Positions 24,639-34,492 of a stretch of 64,000 nucleotides of DNA are shown one piece after another. The stretch is taken from NCBI RefSeq assembly GCF_900302495.1, contig NZ_OMKW01000002.1, positions 744,001-808,000 on the forward strand, read 5' to 3'. The position numbers and the translations under genes were made by a program. Every line of letters begins with the position of its first letter. Position 1 is the first letter of the stretch. The notes under the pieces were generated by a model. It was not told the origin of the DNA. It did no database searches and worked only from the letters and a program-made list of their open reading frames with translations. The stretch comes from Pontivivens insulae (GTDB lineage Bacteria > Pseudomonadota > Alphaproteobacteria > Rhodobacterales > Rhodobacteraceae).

Positions 24639-26456
24639 ATGTCCGTCCGCTCTGAGGTTCAAGCGGTTACAGACCGAATTGTCGAGCGCTCCAAACCGCT
24701 TCGGGAACCCTATCTGGACCGGATGCGCCGCGCGGCAGACCAAGGCCCGAACAGGAAAGCTCTGTCCTGCGGAAACATGGCACATGTCACGGCAGGCTGC
24801 GGCGCGCATGACAAGGACGCGATCTCATTCACCGATGCGGGCAATATCGGGATCATCACAGCCTATAATGACATGTTGTCGGCCCATAAGCCGTATGAGA
24901 CTTACCCTGAACTTATTCGTCAGACGGCACGCGCGGCAGGTGGGGCGGCACAGGTCGCGGGTGGGGTGCCTGCTATGTGTGACGGCGTCACGCAGGGCAA
25001 ACCGGGCATGGAGCTATCGCTCTTCTCGCGCGATGTCATCGCGCTGGCCGCCGGGGTCGGGCTTAGCCACAATGCCTATGATGCGGCCATGTTCCTTGGG
25101 ATCTGTGACAAGATTGTACCCGGCCTCGTCATTGCTGCAGCCACGTTCAGCCATATCCCGTCGATCTTCGTGCCTGCGGGGCCGATGCCCTCGGGACTGC
25201 CAAATGATGAGAAAGCGGCAACGCGCCAGCGCTATGCCAAAGGAGAGATTGGCCGCGACGAGCTTTTGAAAGCGGAAATGGCCTCTTACCACTCGCCGGG
25301 CACCTGCACCTTCTATGGCACAGCGAACACCAACCAGATGTTGATGGAGTTCATGGGCCTGCACCTGCCGGGGGCAAGCTTCGTCAATCCCGACACGGAT
25401 CTGCGCGAGGCCTTGACGAAAGCTGCGACCGAGCGCGCGTTGCAGATTACGGCAGAAGGCAACGAGTACACGCCGGTGGGCGAAGTGCTCGACGAGCGGG
25501 CTTACGTGAACGGCATGATCGGATTGCACGCGACCGGTGGCTCCACCAACCTCATTCTGCACCTTGTCGCGATGGCCCGTGCGTCCGGCATCGCGATCAC
25601 CTGGGAGGACATGAGCGATCTGTCCGCAATCATCCCCTCAATGGCGAAGGTCTATCCCAACGGCCTGGCGGACGTGAACCAGTTCCACGCAGCCGGCGGG
25701 CTACAATACCTCATCGGCCAGTTGCTGGTTGAAGGTTTGCTGCATGATGATGTGCGCACCATCGCGGGCGAAGGCATGCACCACTACACAAAGGAACCAA
25801 CCCTCAAGGAAGGTGAAATCAGCTGGGTCGACGGGCCGACAGAAAGCGGGAATGACATGATCCTGCGCCCGGCCTCTGCCCCCTTCCAGAAGACCGGGGG
25901 GCTGACGCTTTTGCGCGGCAATCTTGGCACAGCGGTCATCAAGACCTCTGCCGTGAAGCCGGAGCGACGCGTGATCGAGGCCCCTGCCCGCGTCTTCCAC
26001 GATCAGGAGAGCGTCAAGGCCGCGTTCCAGGCCGGAGAACTGGACCGGGACGTCATCGTGGTCGTCCGCTTCCAGGGGCCGAAAGCGAATGGCATGCCAG
26101 AGCTACACTCCCTCACTCCGCCGCTGGGGGTTCTGCAGGACAAGGGATTCAAGGTCGCGTTGGTCACTGACGGGCGCATGTCGGGTGCGAGTGGCAAGGT
26201 TCCCGCAGGGATCCATCTGTCGCCAGAGGCTGCTGACGGTGGTCCAATTGCGAAGATCCAGGATGGAGATCTCATCCGTCTGGACGGCGAGACCGGAACA
26301 CTCGAGGTTCTGGCAGACGCCTTCGATCAGCGCCCGGTTGCCACAGCGGATCTGAGCGCCAATTCCTACGGCATCGGGCGGGAATTGTTTGAGACGTTCC
26401 GCAATGTCGTCGGACCCGCCGCAGGTGGCGCCTCGGCATTGCACGCGGCCGACTGA
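24639..26456 (+). CDS. edd: Phosphogluconate dehydratase
   Basis: This enzyme of 605 residues (E. coli Edd has 603) dehydrates 6-phosphogluconate to KDPG, the first committed step of the Entner-Doudoroff pathway. The IlvD/Edd family motifs [14 protein letters not shown] and CDKIVPG are present and include cysteines expected to hold the Fe-S cluster. [22 protein letters not shown] lies near the end. I start at the second ATG of ATGCCCATG (24639) because GGGAG is at the right distance. The next gene on this strand is eda, 81 bp downstream, so the pair completes the pathway. Confidence 0.95.
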   Translation: MSVRSEVQAVTDRIVERSKPLREPYLDRMRRAADQGPNRKALSCGNMAHVTAGCGAHDKDAISFTDAGNIGIITAYNDMLSAHKPYETYPELIRQTARAAGGAAQVAGGVPAMCDGVTQGKPGMELSLFSRDVIALAAGVGLSHNAYDAAMFLGICDKIVPGLVIAAATFSHIPSIFVPAGPMPSGLPNDEKAATRQRYAKGEIGRDELLKAEMASYHSPGTCTFYGTANTNQMLMEFMGLHLPGASFVNPDTDLREALTKAATERALQITAEGNEYTPVGEVLDERAYVNGMIGLHATGGSTNLILHLVAMARASGIAITWEDMSDLSAIIPSMAKVYPNGLADVNQFHAAGGLQYLIGQLLVEGLLHDDVRTIAGEGMHHYTKEPTLKEGEISWVDGPTESGNDMILRPASAPFQKTGGLTLLRGNLGTAVIKTSAVKPERRVIEAPARVFHDQESVKAAFQAGELDRDVIVVVRFQGPKANGMPELHSLTPPLGVLQDKGFKVALVTDGRMSGASGKVPAGIHLSPEAADGGPIAKIQDGDLIRLDGETGTLEVLADAFDQRPVATADLSANSYGIGRELFETFRNVVGPAAGGASALHAAD

Positions 26457-26472
26457 ACCTGCCACCGTCGGA

Positions 26473-26491
26473 GCCTCCGGCGGGGATATTT
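26473..26491 (+). repeat. 19-bp 3'-UTR motif, copy 1
   Basis: GCCTCCGGCGGGGATATTT lies 16 bp after the edd stop and is followed by a T run and then GGATAAAGAAAGC. An identical 19-mer follows the dusA stop on the other strand (42786-42804). A short stem (CCTCCGG or CCG/CGG) plus the T run could act as a weak terminator or processing site. Confidence 0.6.
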
Positions 26492-26537
26492 TTTTGGATA
26501 AAGAAAGCGGGCGCACCATCGCGCTGAAGGAGAGACC

Positions 26538-27173
26538 ATGACCCTTTCGACACTGGAGCTGTGCCAATCCGCCCCGATGATCCCGGTGATCGTCATCAAC
26601 GATCTGGCCGAAGCCGTGCCACTGGCCGAAGCGCTGGTCGACGGTGGCATCAAGGTCTTGGAGGTCACGTTGCGTACCCCCGTGGCCCTTGATGCGATCC
26701 GGGAAATCATCGCGAGTGTGCCCGGCGCCGTGGTGGGTGCCGGGACCCTGAAATCCGCGCAGGATGTCAGCGATTGTGTCGCGGCAGGCTGCGCCTTTGG
26801 GGTGTCCCCCGGCGCACCGGCCGGGCTGATGGAGGCTGTTGCCGCAGAACACTTCCCGTTTCTGCCCGGCTGCAATTCCCCGACCGAGGCGATGAGCCTG
26901 GCAGATGCGGGCCACGAAGTCCTGAAATTCTTCCCTGCGAGTGCTGCGGGCGGGGTCCCAATGCTCAAGGCGATGAGCGCTCCCCTGCCGGACATCAAGT
27001 TCTGCCCGACCGGGGGGGTCAGCCTCGACAATGCAAAGGACTACCTTGCGCTGCCGAACGTCGTGACCGTGGGCGGTTCATGGGTCGTGCCAGGTGCGCA
27101 AGTGATGGACGGCGATTGGGATGCGATCCGCGATCTCGCGCGGGAAACCGCCATTGCGCTTGGAAACCGTTGA
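26538..27173 (+). CDS. eda: KDPG aldolase
   Basis: This 211-residue protein cleaves 2-keto-3-deoxy-6-phosphogluconate into pyruvate and glyceraldehyde-3-phosphate. The Schiff-base lysine is K130 (EVLKFFPAS). The general base lies in LEVTLRTPVAL. Phosphate-binding glycines (GGVSLDNAK) are present. A GGAGAG site precedes the ATG. It is in an operon-like array with edd, with the 19-bp motif and T run in the gap. The product glyceraldehyde-3-phosphate feeds the gap gene 3 kb downstream. Confidence 0.95.
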   Translation: MTLSTLELCQSAPMIPVIVINDLAEAVPLAEALVDGGIKVLEVTLRTPVALDAIREIIASVPGAVVGAGTLKSAQDVSDCVAAGCAFGVSPGAPAGLMEAVAAEHFPFLPGCNSPTEAMSLADAGHEVLKFFPASAAGGVPMLKAMSAPLPDIKFCPTGGVSLDNAKDYLALPNVVTVGGSWVVPGAQVMDGDWDAIRDLARETAIALGNR

Positions 27174-27228
27174 ACGCGCCCCGCAGATTCGGCATGGTTT
27201 GCCAAGACCATCCAGCGGAGCCTTCACG

Positions 27229-27711
27229 ATGATCCGAGCCTCTCTACTACTTTCCGGCTGCACCGCCCTTGTCCTGTCAGGATGTGCGACAACCGGGCCG
27301 TCGGGGCCTAGCCCCATCGTTCTGGCCGCTGGGGCCGCACCGATGGGCGTGGACTGCGCTGTGATGGAAATGACGGCAGAACCCGGAGAGGCTGCCATCG
27401 GACTGACCGAAGCACAATCTGCCCTGATGGGCCATTGGGTTCAGGGCATGTGGGAAAGCGGCGTTTGCCATACTCTGTCGGTTGAGGACATTCAGGCCGA
27501 TGGGACCGCGCGCGTTGTTTTTGCAAATGGCCCGAGTGCCGTGGCACCCCCAACCGCCCGACGTGTGACCGGCACGGTCAGTGAGAGCGGGATTTTGCGT
27601 TTCACTCTGCCGGATGGCGCTGAGGTCAGCTATGCGCTGGATGGAGAGATCCTGCGCGGCGTCCTGCGTCGCGACGGAACCATGTCGCCAGTGGCGCTGA
27701 CCCGCGGGTAG
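27229..27711 (+). CDS. Small exported lipoprotein of unknown function
   Basis: This 160-residue protein starts at ATG 27229, preceded by GGAG. The N-terminus has a lipoprotein signal with lipobox LVLSGC around residue 19. The mature part is rich in small residues with two cysteines (GVDCAVM and GVCHTL) that could form a disulfide, and a beta-rich C-terminal half. A WVQGMWESGVCHTL stretch is the most distinctive. No family is recognised. It lies directly downstream of eda and upstream of the tRNA, which is on the opposite strand. Confidence 0.7.
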   Translation: MIRASLLLSGCTALVLSGCATTGPSGPSPIVLAAGAAPMGVDCAVMEMTAEPGEAAIGLTEAQSALMGHWVQGMWESGVCHTLSVEDIQADGTARVVFANGPSAVAPPTARRVTGTVSESGILRFTLPDGAEVSYALDGEILRGVLRRDGTMSPVALTRG

Positions 27712-27744
27712 CAGAGGCCACAAAGCGTTCCAGTCGGCGGAAAA

Positions 27745-27821
27745 TGGTAGGCCCGGCAGGACTTGAACCCGCAACCAAAGCGTTATGAGCGCTCTGCTCT
27801 AACCAATTGAGCTACAGGCCC
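27745..27821 (-). tRNA. tRNA with CAU anticodon, probably tRNA-Ile2 (lysidine type)
   Basis: A complete cloverleaf can be drawn on the minus strand: acceptor GGGCCTG/CGGGCCT with A73, a D-arm with GCTC/GAGC, an anticodon arm GAGCG-CTCATAA-CGCTT with anticodon CAU, and a T-arm GCGGG-TTCAAGT-CCTGC. CCA is encoded. The CTCATAA loop and the GGTT after the anticodon stem resemble tRNA-Ile2, whose C34 is converted to lysidine by TilS. An elongator tRNA-Met is the alternative. An initiator is unlikely because the first base pair forms (G-U) and the anticodon stem lacks three G-C pairs. Confidence 0.9.
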
Positions 27822-27881
27822 GCCTGTGGCATCGACGGATAGCAGACCGCGCGGTGCGGTCAAGTCAAAGAGGACCGCACA

Positions 27882-28313
27882 ATGACAGAACAGCCCCGCA
27901 CACCCTATCTGGGCCAGTATGTCCTGATCCTGATTGCGGCGACGGCGGGTATCTTCGTTTTGCGGTTGGGGGCCGCGTCGCTATTCGATGTCGAGCTTGG
28001 CGCGGGGGGGCTCGCACTCCTGCCGCCACTTCTGGGCGCGATCTTTTGTGGGCGAAAATGGGCTATGGAACGGGGTAGCGTTCCGCAAGCAAACGTGGCC
28101 TGGCGATGGGCGATTGTTGCGGGGATTGCGTTTCTGGCCCTGCAGATCCTGCTTACCCCACTTGTCCTGATCAATATGGGCGGCGCGCTCGACGGTTCTG
28201 CCGCGACAGTTCTCGTGCTGGGATTGGCGCTTTTCACAGCAATCGCGATCTTTGTGAATCGCTTCTTTCTGGTGATGGGCGCGCGCGGCGTGCTCAAGAA
28301 CCCGGGGAAGTGA
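27882..28313 (+). CDS. ABZJ_00895-family membrane protein
   Basis: This 143-residue protein has four membrane segments: YVLILIAATAGIFVLRLGAA, GLALLPPLLGAIFCGRKWA, WAIVAGIAFLALQILLTPL and ATVLVLGLALFTAIAIFVNR. Overall pattern and the LGAIFCGRKWA-type centre agree with the ABZJ_00895 family of uncharacterised inner-membrane proteins. It lies upstream of purM on the same strand with a 65-bp gap, so it may be co-transcribed with the purine genes. No function is known for the family. Confidence 0.8.
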   Translation: MTEQPRTPYLGQYVLILIAATAGIFVLRLGAASLFDVELGAGGLALLPPLLGAIFCGRKWAMERGSVPQANVAWRWAIVAGIAFLALQILLTPLVLINMGGALDGSAATVLVLGLALFTAIAIFVNRFFLVMGARGVLKNPGK

Positions 28314-28378
28314 TGGACAAGGGCTTCGCTGCTGCCTAAACGGAGCGCAAATCGACACCCGATCAAGGAGACCGCCCG

Positions 28379-29413
28379 ATGAGCAAGCTGACCTATGCAG
28401 AGGCAGGCGTGGATATCGAAGCGGGAAATGACCTTGTTCGGCGGATCGGTCCGGCGGCCAAGTCGACAAACCGATCCGGTGTTATGTCGGGTATTGGCGG
28501 GTTCGGCGGTCTCTTCGATCTGAAGGCCGCGGGATACACGGACCCGGTTCTTGTCGCGGCAACAGATGGGGTCGGCACAAAGCTGCGGATCGCAATTGAT
28601 ACCGGCAATGTCGGTGGCGTTGGTGTTGATCTTGTTGCCATGTGCGTCAACGATCTGATCTGTCAGGGGGCTGAGCCTCTCTTCTTTCTCGACTACTTCG
28701 CGACGGGCAAGCTCGACGTAGAGGAGGCCGCGCAGGTCGTTGAGGGGATTGCCTCAGGTTGCAAACAGGCGGGCTGCGCGCTGATCGGTGGTGAAACGGC
28801 GGAGATGCCGGGGATGTATCACGCCGGTGATTTCGATCTTGCCGGCTTCTCGGTTGGTGCGATGGAGCGGGGTACCGCCTTGCCCGCCAACGTCGCTGCC
28901 GGGGATGTGTTGCTCGGCCTCACTTCGTCGGGTGTCCACTCGAATGGCTACAGCCTTGTCCGTCGGATCGTGGCGGATGCGGGCCTTGGCTGGGATGCAC
29001 CTGCCCCCTTCGCGGACGGCACGCTTGGCGCGGCATTGCTGGAGCCGACTCGCATCTATGTTCAGCAAGCACTCTCTGCGATCCGCGAGGGTGGCGTGAA
29101 TGGTCTCGCACATATCACAGGCGGTGGGCTGACAGAGAATCTGCCGCGTGTCCTGCCCGAGGGGTTGGGGGTGCATGTGAACCTTGATGCTATCTCATTG
29201 CCGCCGGTTCTGGACTGGCTGATTTCTCAGGCCGATCTCGATGAGGCTGAAGCGCTCAAGACCTTCAACTGTGGTGTCGGAATGGTGCTGGTCGTGGCGG
29301 AAGGTGCCGTCGATGCGATCACGGCGGCGCTGGAAGATCATGGCGAGACCGTGTTGCCACTCGGCCAGGTCGAGGCCGGGTCGGGTGTCCGTTATTCCGG
29401 CGCGCTGCGGTGA
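28379..29413 (+). CDS. purM: Phosphoribosylformylglycinamidine cyclo-ligase (AIR synthetase)
   Basis: This 344-residue enzyme closes the imidazole ring in purine synthesis using ATP. Family motifs are [15 protein letters not shown] near residue 60, [23 protein letters not shown] and [11 protein letters not shown]. An AAGGAGA site precedes the ATG. Its stop overlaps the purN start by 4 bp, so two consecutive-pathway enzymes are translationally coupled. Confidence 0.96.
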   Translation: MSKLTYAEAGVDIEAGNDLVRRIGPAAKSTNRSGVMSGIGGFGGLFDLKAAGYTDPVLVAATDGVGTKLRIAIDTGNVGGVGVDLVAMCVNDLICQGAEPLFFLDYFATGKLDVEEAAQVVEGIASGCKQAGCALIGGETAEMPGMYHAGDFDLAGFSVGAMERGTALPANVAAGDVLLGLTSSGVHSNGYSLVRRIVADAGLGWDAPAPFADGTLGAALLEPTRIYVQQALSAIREGGVNGLAHITGGGLTENLPRVLPEGLGVHVNLDAISLPPVLDWLISQADLDEAEALKTFNCGVGMVLVVAEGAVDAITAALEDHGETVLPLGQVEAGSGVRYSGALR

Positions 29414-30006
29414 AACGTGTCGCTATCCTGATTTCCGGCGGCGGCTCCAACATGGTGCGGCTGGTGGAGGACATGCGCGCAGGCGGCATTGCCGGTGAGC
29501 CGGTCCTGGTCTTATCGAACAAGGCTGATGCTGGCGGTCTCGCGAAGGCCGAGGCTTTCGGTGTTCCAACGACCGTCATTGATCACAAGGGCTTTCCTGA
29601 CAGAGCCGCGTTTGATGCAGCGGTGAGCGACGCGCTGGATGCGGTAAAGCCAGATCTGATCTGCCTCGCCGGTTTCATGCGCATCCTGACACCTGCATTC
29701 ACGGCACGTTGGGGTGACCGGATGCTGAACATTCATCCTTCTTTGCTGCCCCTCTTCAAAGGTCTGCACACCCATCGGCAAGCGCTGAGTGCCGGTGTGG
29801 CTGTCCACGGGTGTACGGTGCATAAAGTGACGGCGGACCTTGATGACGGCCCCATCCTTGGGCAAGCGGTCGTACCTGTTCTTAATGACGACACGGAAGC
29901 GACCCTGGCCGCGCGCGTCCTGACGCAAGAACACCTCCTTTACCCGGCAGTGGTGCGCAAGATTTGTGCTGATGAGCCGGGCCAGATCGCCCTCTCAGCC
30001 GTTTGA
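29410..30006 (+). CDS. purN: Phosphoribosylglycinamide formyltransferase
   Basis: This 198-residue enzyme transfers a formyl group from 10-formyl-THF to GAR in purine synthesis. The N-terminus is [15 protein letters not shown]. The catalytic region has [20 protein letters not shown] and [18 protein letters not shown], including the conserved Asn-His-Asp set. It starts at GTG 29410, overlapping the purM stop (GTGA). This folate-dependent route coexists here with the purM step on one mRNA. Confidence 0.96.
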   Translation: MKRVAILISGGGSNMVRLVEDMRAGGIAGEPVLVLSNKADAGGLAKAEAFGVPTTVIDHKGFPDRAAFDAAVSDALDAVKPDLICLAGFMRILTPAFTARWGDRMLNIHPSLLPLFKGLHTHRQALSAGVAVHGCTVHKVTADLDDGPILGQAVVPVLNDDTEATLAARVLTQEHLLYPAVVRKICADEPGQIALSAV

Positions 30007-30057
30007 CCCGCATTGGGGTAGACTCGGCCCCTTTATTTGGTATCTCTCCCCCCAAAT

Positions 30058-30078
30058 CCCGTGACGTGGCGTCGCGGG
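30058..30078 (+). promoter_or_regulatory. Hairpin just upstream of the gap ribosome site
   Basis: CCCGTGACG (30058-30066) pairs with CGTCGCGGG (30070-30078), including one U-G wobble, across a 3-base loop. It ends 22 bp before the gap start. There is no T run, so a 5'-UTR stabiliser is likelier than a terminator. Confidence 0.45.
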
Positions 30079-30099
30079 AGAGACTGAGAGGAGAACTCC

Positions 30100-31095
30100 A
30101 TGGTCAAAGTAGCCATCAACGGATTTGGTCGCATCGGGCGCAACGTGCTGCGCGGAATTATCGAGAGCGGACGCACCGATATCGAAGTCGTCGCGATCAA
30201 CGACCTCGGGCCGGTTGAGACCAACGCCCACCTGCTGCGCTACGACTCCGTCCATGGCCGCTTTCCCGCCACCGTCACTGTGGATGGCGATACGATCGAC
30301 GTTGGCCGTGGCCCGATCCGTGTGACGGCCGAGCGTGATCCGAAGGCCCTGCCCTGGGGTGATGTTGACGTTGCACTAGAGTGCACCGGCATCTTCACCG
30401 CGCGCGACAAAGCCGCGATGCACCTAGAGAACGGCTCGAAGAAAGTTCTGATCTCTGCCCCCGGCGCAAACTCCGACAAGACCATCGTCTACGGTGTAAA
30501 CCATGAGACGCTGACGGCTGAGGACACCGTTGTCTCCAACGCGTCTTGCACGACGAACTGCCTGTCCCCGGTTGCGAAGGTTCTGAACGACGCGATTGGC
30601 ATCAATCGCGGTTTCATGACCACGATCCACTCCTACACTGGTGACCAGCCGACGCTGGACACGATGCACAAGGACCTTTACCGCGCACGCGCGGCAGCGA
30701 TGTCGATGATCCCGACCTCCACCGGTGCTGCGAAGGCCGTTGGTCTGGTTCTGCCGGAGCTGGCAGGCAAGCTGGACGGTGTGGCCATCCGGGTGCCGAC
30801 GCCAAATGTGTCCGTCGTCGACCTGACCTTTGAGGCCTCCCGCGACACCACAGTTGAAGAGATCAATGACGCGATCCGCGCGGCGGCTGATGGCCCGCTT
30901 GATGGTGTACTGGGTTACACCGATGAGAGCCTCGTTTCCATCGACTTCAACCATGATCCGCATTCGTCGATCTTCCACATGGATCAGACGAAGGTGATGG
31001 AAGGCACGATGTGTCGTATTCTGAGCTGGTATGACAATGAATGGGGCTTCTCAAACCGCATGGCGGACACTGCCGTGAAGATGGCCAGCCTCTAA
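30100..31095 (+). CDS. gap: Glyceraldehyde-3-phosphate dehydrogenase, type I
   Basis: This 331-residue enzyme oxidises glyceraldehyde-3-phosphate to 1,3-bisphosphoglycerate. The N-terminal Rossmann motif is [14 protein letters not shown]. The catalytic cysteine is C150 in [12 protein letters not shown], with the partner His in [10 protein letters not shown]. An AGAGGAG site precedes the ATG. It links the Entner-Doudoroff product to lower glycolysis or gluconeogenesis, and is followed by a strong terminator. Confidence 0.97.
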   Translation: MVKVAINGFGRIGRNVLRGIIESGRTDIEVVAINDLGPVETNAHLLRYDSVHGRFPATVTVDGDTIDVGRGPIRVTAERDPKALPWGDVDVALECTGIFTARDKAAMHLENGSKKVLISAPGANSDKTIVYGVNHETLTAEDTVVSNASCTTNCLSPVAKVLNDAIGINRGFMTTIHSYTGDQPTLDTMHKDLYRARAAAMSMIPTSTGAAKAVGLVLPELAGKLDGVAIRVPTPNVSVVDLTFEASRDTTVEEINDAIRAAADGPLDGVLGYTDESLVSIDFNHDPHSSIFHMDQTKVMEGTMCRILSWYDNEWGFSNRMADTAVKMASL

Positions 31096-31125
31096 TCTCT
31101 CAAGACAGCAACCGCAAAATTGCAA

Positions 31126-31156
31126 GGGCCTGACGATCGGTCGTCAGGCCCTTTTT
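31126..31156 (+). terminator. Intrinsic terminator of gap
   Basis: GGGCCTGACGA and TCGTCAGGCCC form a perfect 11-bp stem with a TCGG loop, followed by five Ts. It ends 22 bp before the stop of the convergent lipoprotein gene. Confidence 0.95.
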
Positions 31157-31178
31157 CATAGGTACGGAGCTGACGCGA

Positions 31179-31574
31179 TTACATCACGGTATAGACCAGC
31201 GGAGAGCCCGCGCCGCGATCCCGCGTAAATGTCGCCTGATCACCATCAAGAACAACCAATTGGCAATCTTCAGGGGATGGCCCGCTTGGTCCAGCCGTCA
31301 GAGTGCGGCACCAGTAACCATCGCGCATCTCATAGGTTCCCGCCAGCGGTGTGCCCGCCCAATCCCCAGCCAGCGTACCGTCCGCATTGATGGTGAACGC
31401 ACGCCCTTCGCCAAAGCTAAGCGACTTTCCGACGAGTGCCTGCAGGTCCTCTTGAGTTGCAATCGTGACGCCCATCGACGTTTCTTCCGTCATGGGCATT
31501 TCGTCGTTCGATGTTTCAGCAGCACAGGCTGCAAGCAGAAGTGTAGCGGCGGAAAGTGATAGTATAGTCTTCAT
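31179..31574 (-). CDS. Small lipoprotein, unknown function
   Basis: This 131-residue protein starts at ATG 31574. It has a lipoprotein signal with lipobox LLLAAC near residue 15. A low-complexity Glu/Met/Thr stretch follows, then a compact C-terminal domain with FTINADGTLAGDWAGTPLAGTY and two cysteines (WCRTL and EDCQL). It resembles the many short lipoproteins found in Rhodobacterales with a WCR...CQ disulfide pattern, but no function is known. It is monocistronic. Confidence 0.72.
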   Translation of the reverse strand: MKTILSLSAATLLLAACAAETSNDEMPMTEETSMGVTIATQEDLQALVGKSLSFGEGRAFTINADGTLAGDWAGTPLAGTYEMRDGYWCRTLTAGPSGPSPEDCQLVVLDGDQATFTRDRGAGSPLVYTVM

Positions 31575-31586
31575 GGGGGGCTCCAT

Positions 31587-31826
31587 TATTTTGCCCCACT
31601 AGCCTATTTGCCGAAATTCCTACGGATCAAGTGATTTTAAGCAAGCGCTTACATTTGCCAATGGGTAACCCAACAGCAATAGATCGCAACATATTGATAT
31701 TTGCGGAATATTACTGAAGCAAAATCGATCTAACTCAGTCCGGTATTAAGCGAGCAGACTACAAACACAGATCAACCCATCCGTATAAAGCGCTTCGATT
31801 TAACCAGACACAGCACTTACTTCGAG
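31587..31826. other. AT-rich intergenic region, nothing coded
   Basis: About 240 bp between the lipoprotein promoter side and the end of the CheB-CheR gene. It is AT-rich compared with its surroundings. I see no gene and no strong hairpin. Confidence 0.4.
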
Positions 31827-34319
31827 TCAGGCCGACCGTCTTACCACCATCATAACAACACCTGATCGCATTCCGTGGCCCCGCCCGTACGGTGCAACTC
31901 GAATAACAGAAGGATAGCCATCGAATTCAGTCTCGATCTCGACAGGCTTCATTTGCGCAACGGCATCGGGCAGGAAGTCGAGCGGCCGAGGGAAGCCATC
32001 CGGCAGCTCAATCTGCGTGATGTGTGGCTTGCTCTCAGCCCCGAGGATGTTGAACGCCTCTCGCGCAGCATTTGACGCCCGCAGAATGTTAAGTCGCGTG
32101 TCCATCACGACAACCGGCATGGAGATATGGGTCAGAATGGACTCCATCTCCCGGCTGACCTGGCTGAGCTCCTGCGCACTGATCTGCTGCTCTTCGTTGA
32201 CGGTAATCAGCTCTTCATTCGTCGATTGAAGTTCCTCGTTTGCCGTCTCTAGCTCTTCATTGGTCGACTGCAATTCCTCGTTGGTCGATTGCAGCTCTTC
32301 GTTGAGTGACTGAAGTTCCTCATTGGAGGTCTCAAGCTCCTCGATTGTTTGCTGCAACGTCTCGCGGGTCGACTCCAACTCCTGACGCAATTCGAAATTT
32401 GAACTGTCACTCTCGATGAATGGCTGATCCTTGCCCTCAGCCGTCACATCAGCCGCAGGCAGTGTTTCAAGAACGACGAGGAACAGGGTTTCGACCGTGT
32501 CATCGGTAACCATAGGGTGGACGCGCAGACGCACGGGGCTTGCGTTGCTTTCATCCATCTCGATCGGACCGGACGTCCGCACCTCGTTTGAGCGTTCAGC
32601 CAGTGAAATCAGGACCCTTGCCTCACCTGCAAGGCGGGGCTTGAGCATATCGAGAGACGCGGCATTCACCTGCCCTTGCCGGATCGAGACATAGGGATCA
32701 ATGTCGCCATAGACATTGCGCATCCGGTGATCGGCAGTGACCAGAACCGCGTTGGGGCCAATCGTACGGACGAGCGCCTGAAAGCGCGCATCCTCTGCAT
32801 TCCGCCCTTGACGCGCGCGTGCTGCGCGGCGCGCCTCGATGGCATCGCCAGAATAGCGAGATGTCACGGCCCCTGCGACGCTGAATGCACCTTCATAGCC
32901 CTCCCGCTTGCGGAACACTTTGCCCGGGCTATTTGTGCGGCGGAACATGGACTCTACGCCATTGATGCTCTCAGCCTTTCCGAGAAAGAGCATCCCCTCG
33001 GGTCGCAGTGCGCTGTACATGCGGGCCATAACGCGCTGTTGCAGCTGCGCGCCGAAATAGATCAACAGATTGCGGCAGCAGATCAGATCCAGATGCAGGA
33101 ATGGCGGATCCTGACACACGTTATGCTCGGCAAAGAGGATGATCTCACGCAGGGGTTTGACGACCTTGAACCCCTCCCCCTCTGTCTCGAAGAATTCCTG
33201 ACGCAGCTCTGGCGGAACACGGGTCATCGTGCTCATCGGATATGCACCCTGCCGGGCGATCTGAAGAGCCGATTGATCGATATCGGTCGCGAAAAGCTGG
33301 AAGTTCGAGCGATCAATCTTGTGCATGCCGCCAAAGGCGCGGGCGAACAGCATTGCGATCGAATAGGCCTCTTCGCCTGTTGCGCAGCCGGGACACCAGA
33401 CGCGCAGCGGTCGGCTGGGATCGCGGTCGTCAACGATCTGCTGTATCGCTTTTGCGAAGCTTTCGAATTCCTGAGGGTCGCGGAAGAAAGACGTGACCGA
33501 AATCAGCATGTCGCGGAACAGTGTGCCGATCTCCTCTTCGTCATTGCGAAGCCGATCCACGTAGTCTGCAATGCGCTCTAGTCCCAGCGCAGCCATGCGC
33601 CGCTCGATCCGACGGTGAATCGTCGATGGCTTGTAGTCCCGGAAATCAACACCGGACTGCGCGAACAACAGCTGATTGATCTCTGCCAACGAATTGACCG
33701 GTGGCATGATTGCGCTCAACCCTTCCGCATCGCGGGAGGTCTGAACGATCTCAGCAAATTTCTGACCAATTGCTTGAGGCGTCAGGACAAGGTCGATACA
33801 GCCCGTTCGGATCGCGCTGACAGGCATCCCGTCATATTTCGCACTGTCTGCGTCCTGCGCGATGGTGATACCGCCCGCCGCACGGATAGCACGCACGCCA
33901 AAGGCGCCATCAGAGCCTGTGCCAGACAAGATGACGCCAAGTGCTGACGTCCCGATTTGTTCGGCCAAAGAGTCAAAGAAAGCATCGATCGACGGTTTGG
34001 GAGCGGCGGCGGACTCTTCTGGCGGTGTCAGAATGAGGGTTCCATCCGACACCATCAAATTGTGGCCCGGTGGTGTGACGTAGATATGGTTCGGCTGAGG
34101 CACCACACCATTAACGATTTGCTCAACAGGTAAATGCGTCTCACGCTCGATCAATTCGGGCAGTAAGCTGCGATGCTGCGGGGCCATGTGCTGAGCAACA
34201 ATGTAGGTAGCATTGGTTTGCTCTGGCAGATGCTTGACCAATGCTGAGAGCGCCTCAAGCCCGCCGGCAGAAGCCCCAATTCCAACCCACGCCATCGAAG
34301 ACGCTGCAACGTCAGTCAT
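31827..34319 (-). CDS. CheB-CheR fusion protein with coiled coil and PAS domain
   Basis: This 830-residue protein starts at ATG 34319. The CheB methylesterase domain has the full triad S17 (GASAGG), H44 (AQHMAP) and D137 (GTGSDG) and lacks the usual N-terminal receiver. The CheR methyltransferase follows (INQLLFAQSGVDFRDYKPST near 220; RVWCPGCATGEEAYSIAM; DLICCRNLLIYF). A 21-bp-periodic coiled coil (EELQSTN repeats) links to a C-terminal PAS domain (ESILTHISMPVVVMDTRLNI). Such fusions add and remove methyl groups on signalling proteins, or act as PAS-regulated signalling hubs. It is divergent from a three-gene unit that ends in a receiver protein, and no chemoreceptor array genes are adjacent. 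Confidence 0.92.
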   Translation of the reverse strand: MTDVAASSMAWVGIGASAGGLEALSALVKHLPEQTNATYIVAQHMAPQHRSLLPELIERETHLPVEQIVNGVVPQPNHIYVTPPGHNLMVSDGTLILTPPEESAAAPKPSIDAFFDSLAEQIGTSALGVILSGTGSDGAFGVRAIRAAGGITIAQDADSAKYDGMPVSAIRTGCIDLVLTPQAIGQKFAEIVQTSRDAEGLSAIMPPVNSLAEINQLLFAQSGVDFRDYKPSTIHRRIERRMAALGLERIADYVDRLRNDEEEIGTLFRDMLISVTSFFRDPQEFESFAKAIQQIVDDRDPSRPLRVWCPGCATGEEAYSIAMLFARAFGGMHKIDRSNFQLFATDIDQSALQIARQGAYPMSTMTRVPPELRQEFFETEGEGFKVVKPLREIILFAEHNVCQDPPFLHLDLICCRNLLIYFGAQLQQRVMARMYSALRPEGMLFLGKAESINGVESMFRRTNSPGKVFRKREGYEGAFSVAGAVTSRYSGDAIEARRAARARQGRNAEDARFQALVRTIGPNAVLVTADHRMRNVYGDIDPYVSIRQGQVNAASLDMLKPRLAGEARVLISLAERSNEVRTSGPIEMDESNASPVRLRVHPMVTDDTVETLFLVVLETLPAADVTAEGKDQPFIESDSSNFELRQELESTRETLQQTIEELETSNEELQSLNEELQSTNEELQSTNEELETANEELQSTNEELITVNEEQQISAQELSQVSREMESILTHISMPVVVMDTRLNILRASNAAREAFNILGAESKPHITQIELPDGFPRPLDFLPDAVAQMKPVEIETEFDGYPSVIRVAPYGRGHGMRSGVVMMVVRRSA
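32208..32354 (-). repeat. Seven 21-bp units encoding a heptad coiled coil
   Basis: Imperfect 21-bp units repeat seven times inside the CheB-CheR gene. Each encodes one heptad of the type (N/S)EELQST. They produce a rigid linker between the CheR and PAS parts. The unit number could vary between strains. Confidence 0.75.
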
Positions 34320-34492
34320 ACGATACACCACTCAAACTGATAGAAAACCACTACGCAAATCTGCAGCAACGATTGTTAACCTAATAAAGTCTTCGGATTG
34401 CTGCAACCCGCGCCACGGTGCATACTGTCTAAATCTAATGGAGTTTTCGATCCGTATAAAAGCTCCTAAAAAGTATTGATTTGGAAGCAAAA

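Noticed and set aside
27745-27821. tRNA as an integration site for an island
   Set aside because: Flanking genes are ordinary GC-rich chromosomal genes, with no integrase and no repeated tRNA 3' end nearby.
32208-32354. Short regular repeats as a CRISPR-like array
   Set aside because: The 21-bp units lie in frame inside the CheB-CheR gene, encode coiled-coil heptads and have no spacers or cas genes.
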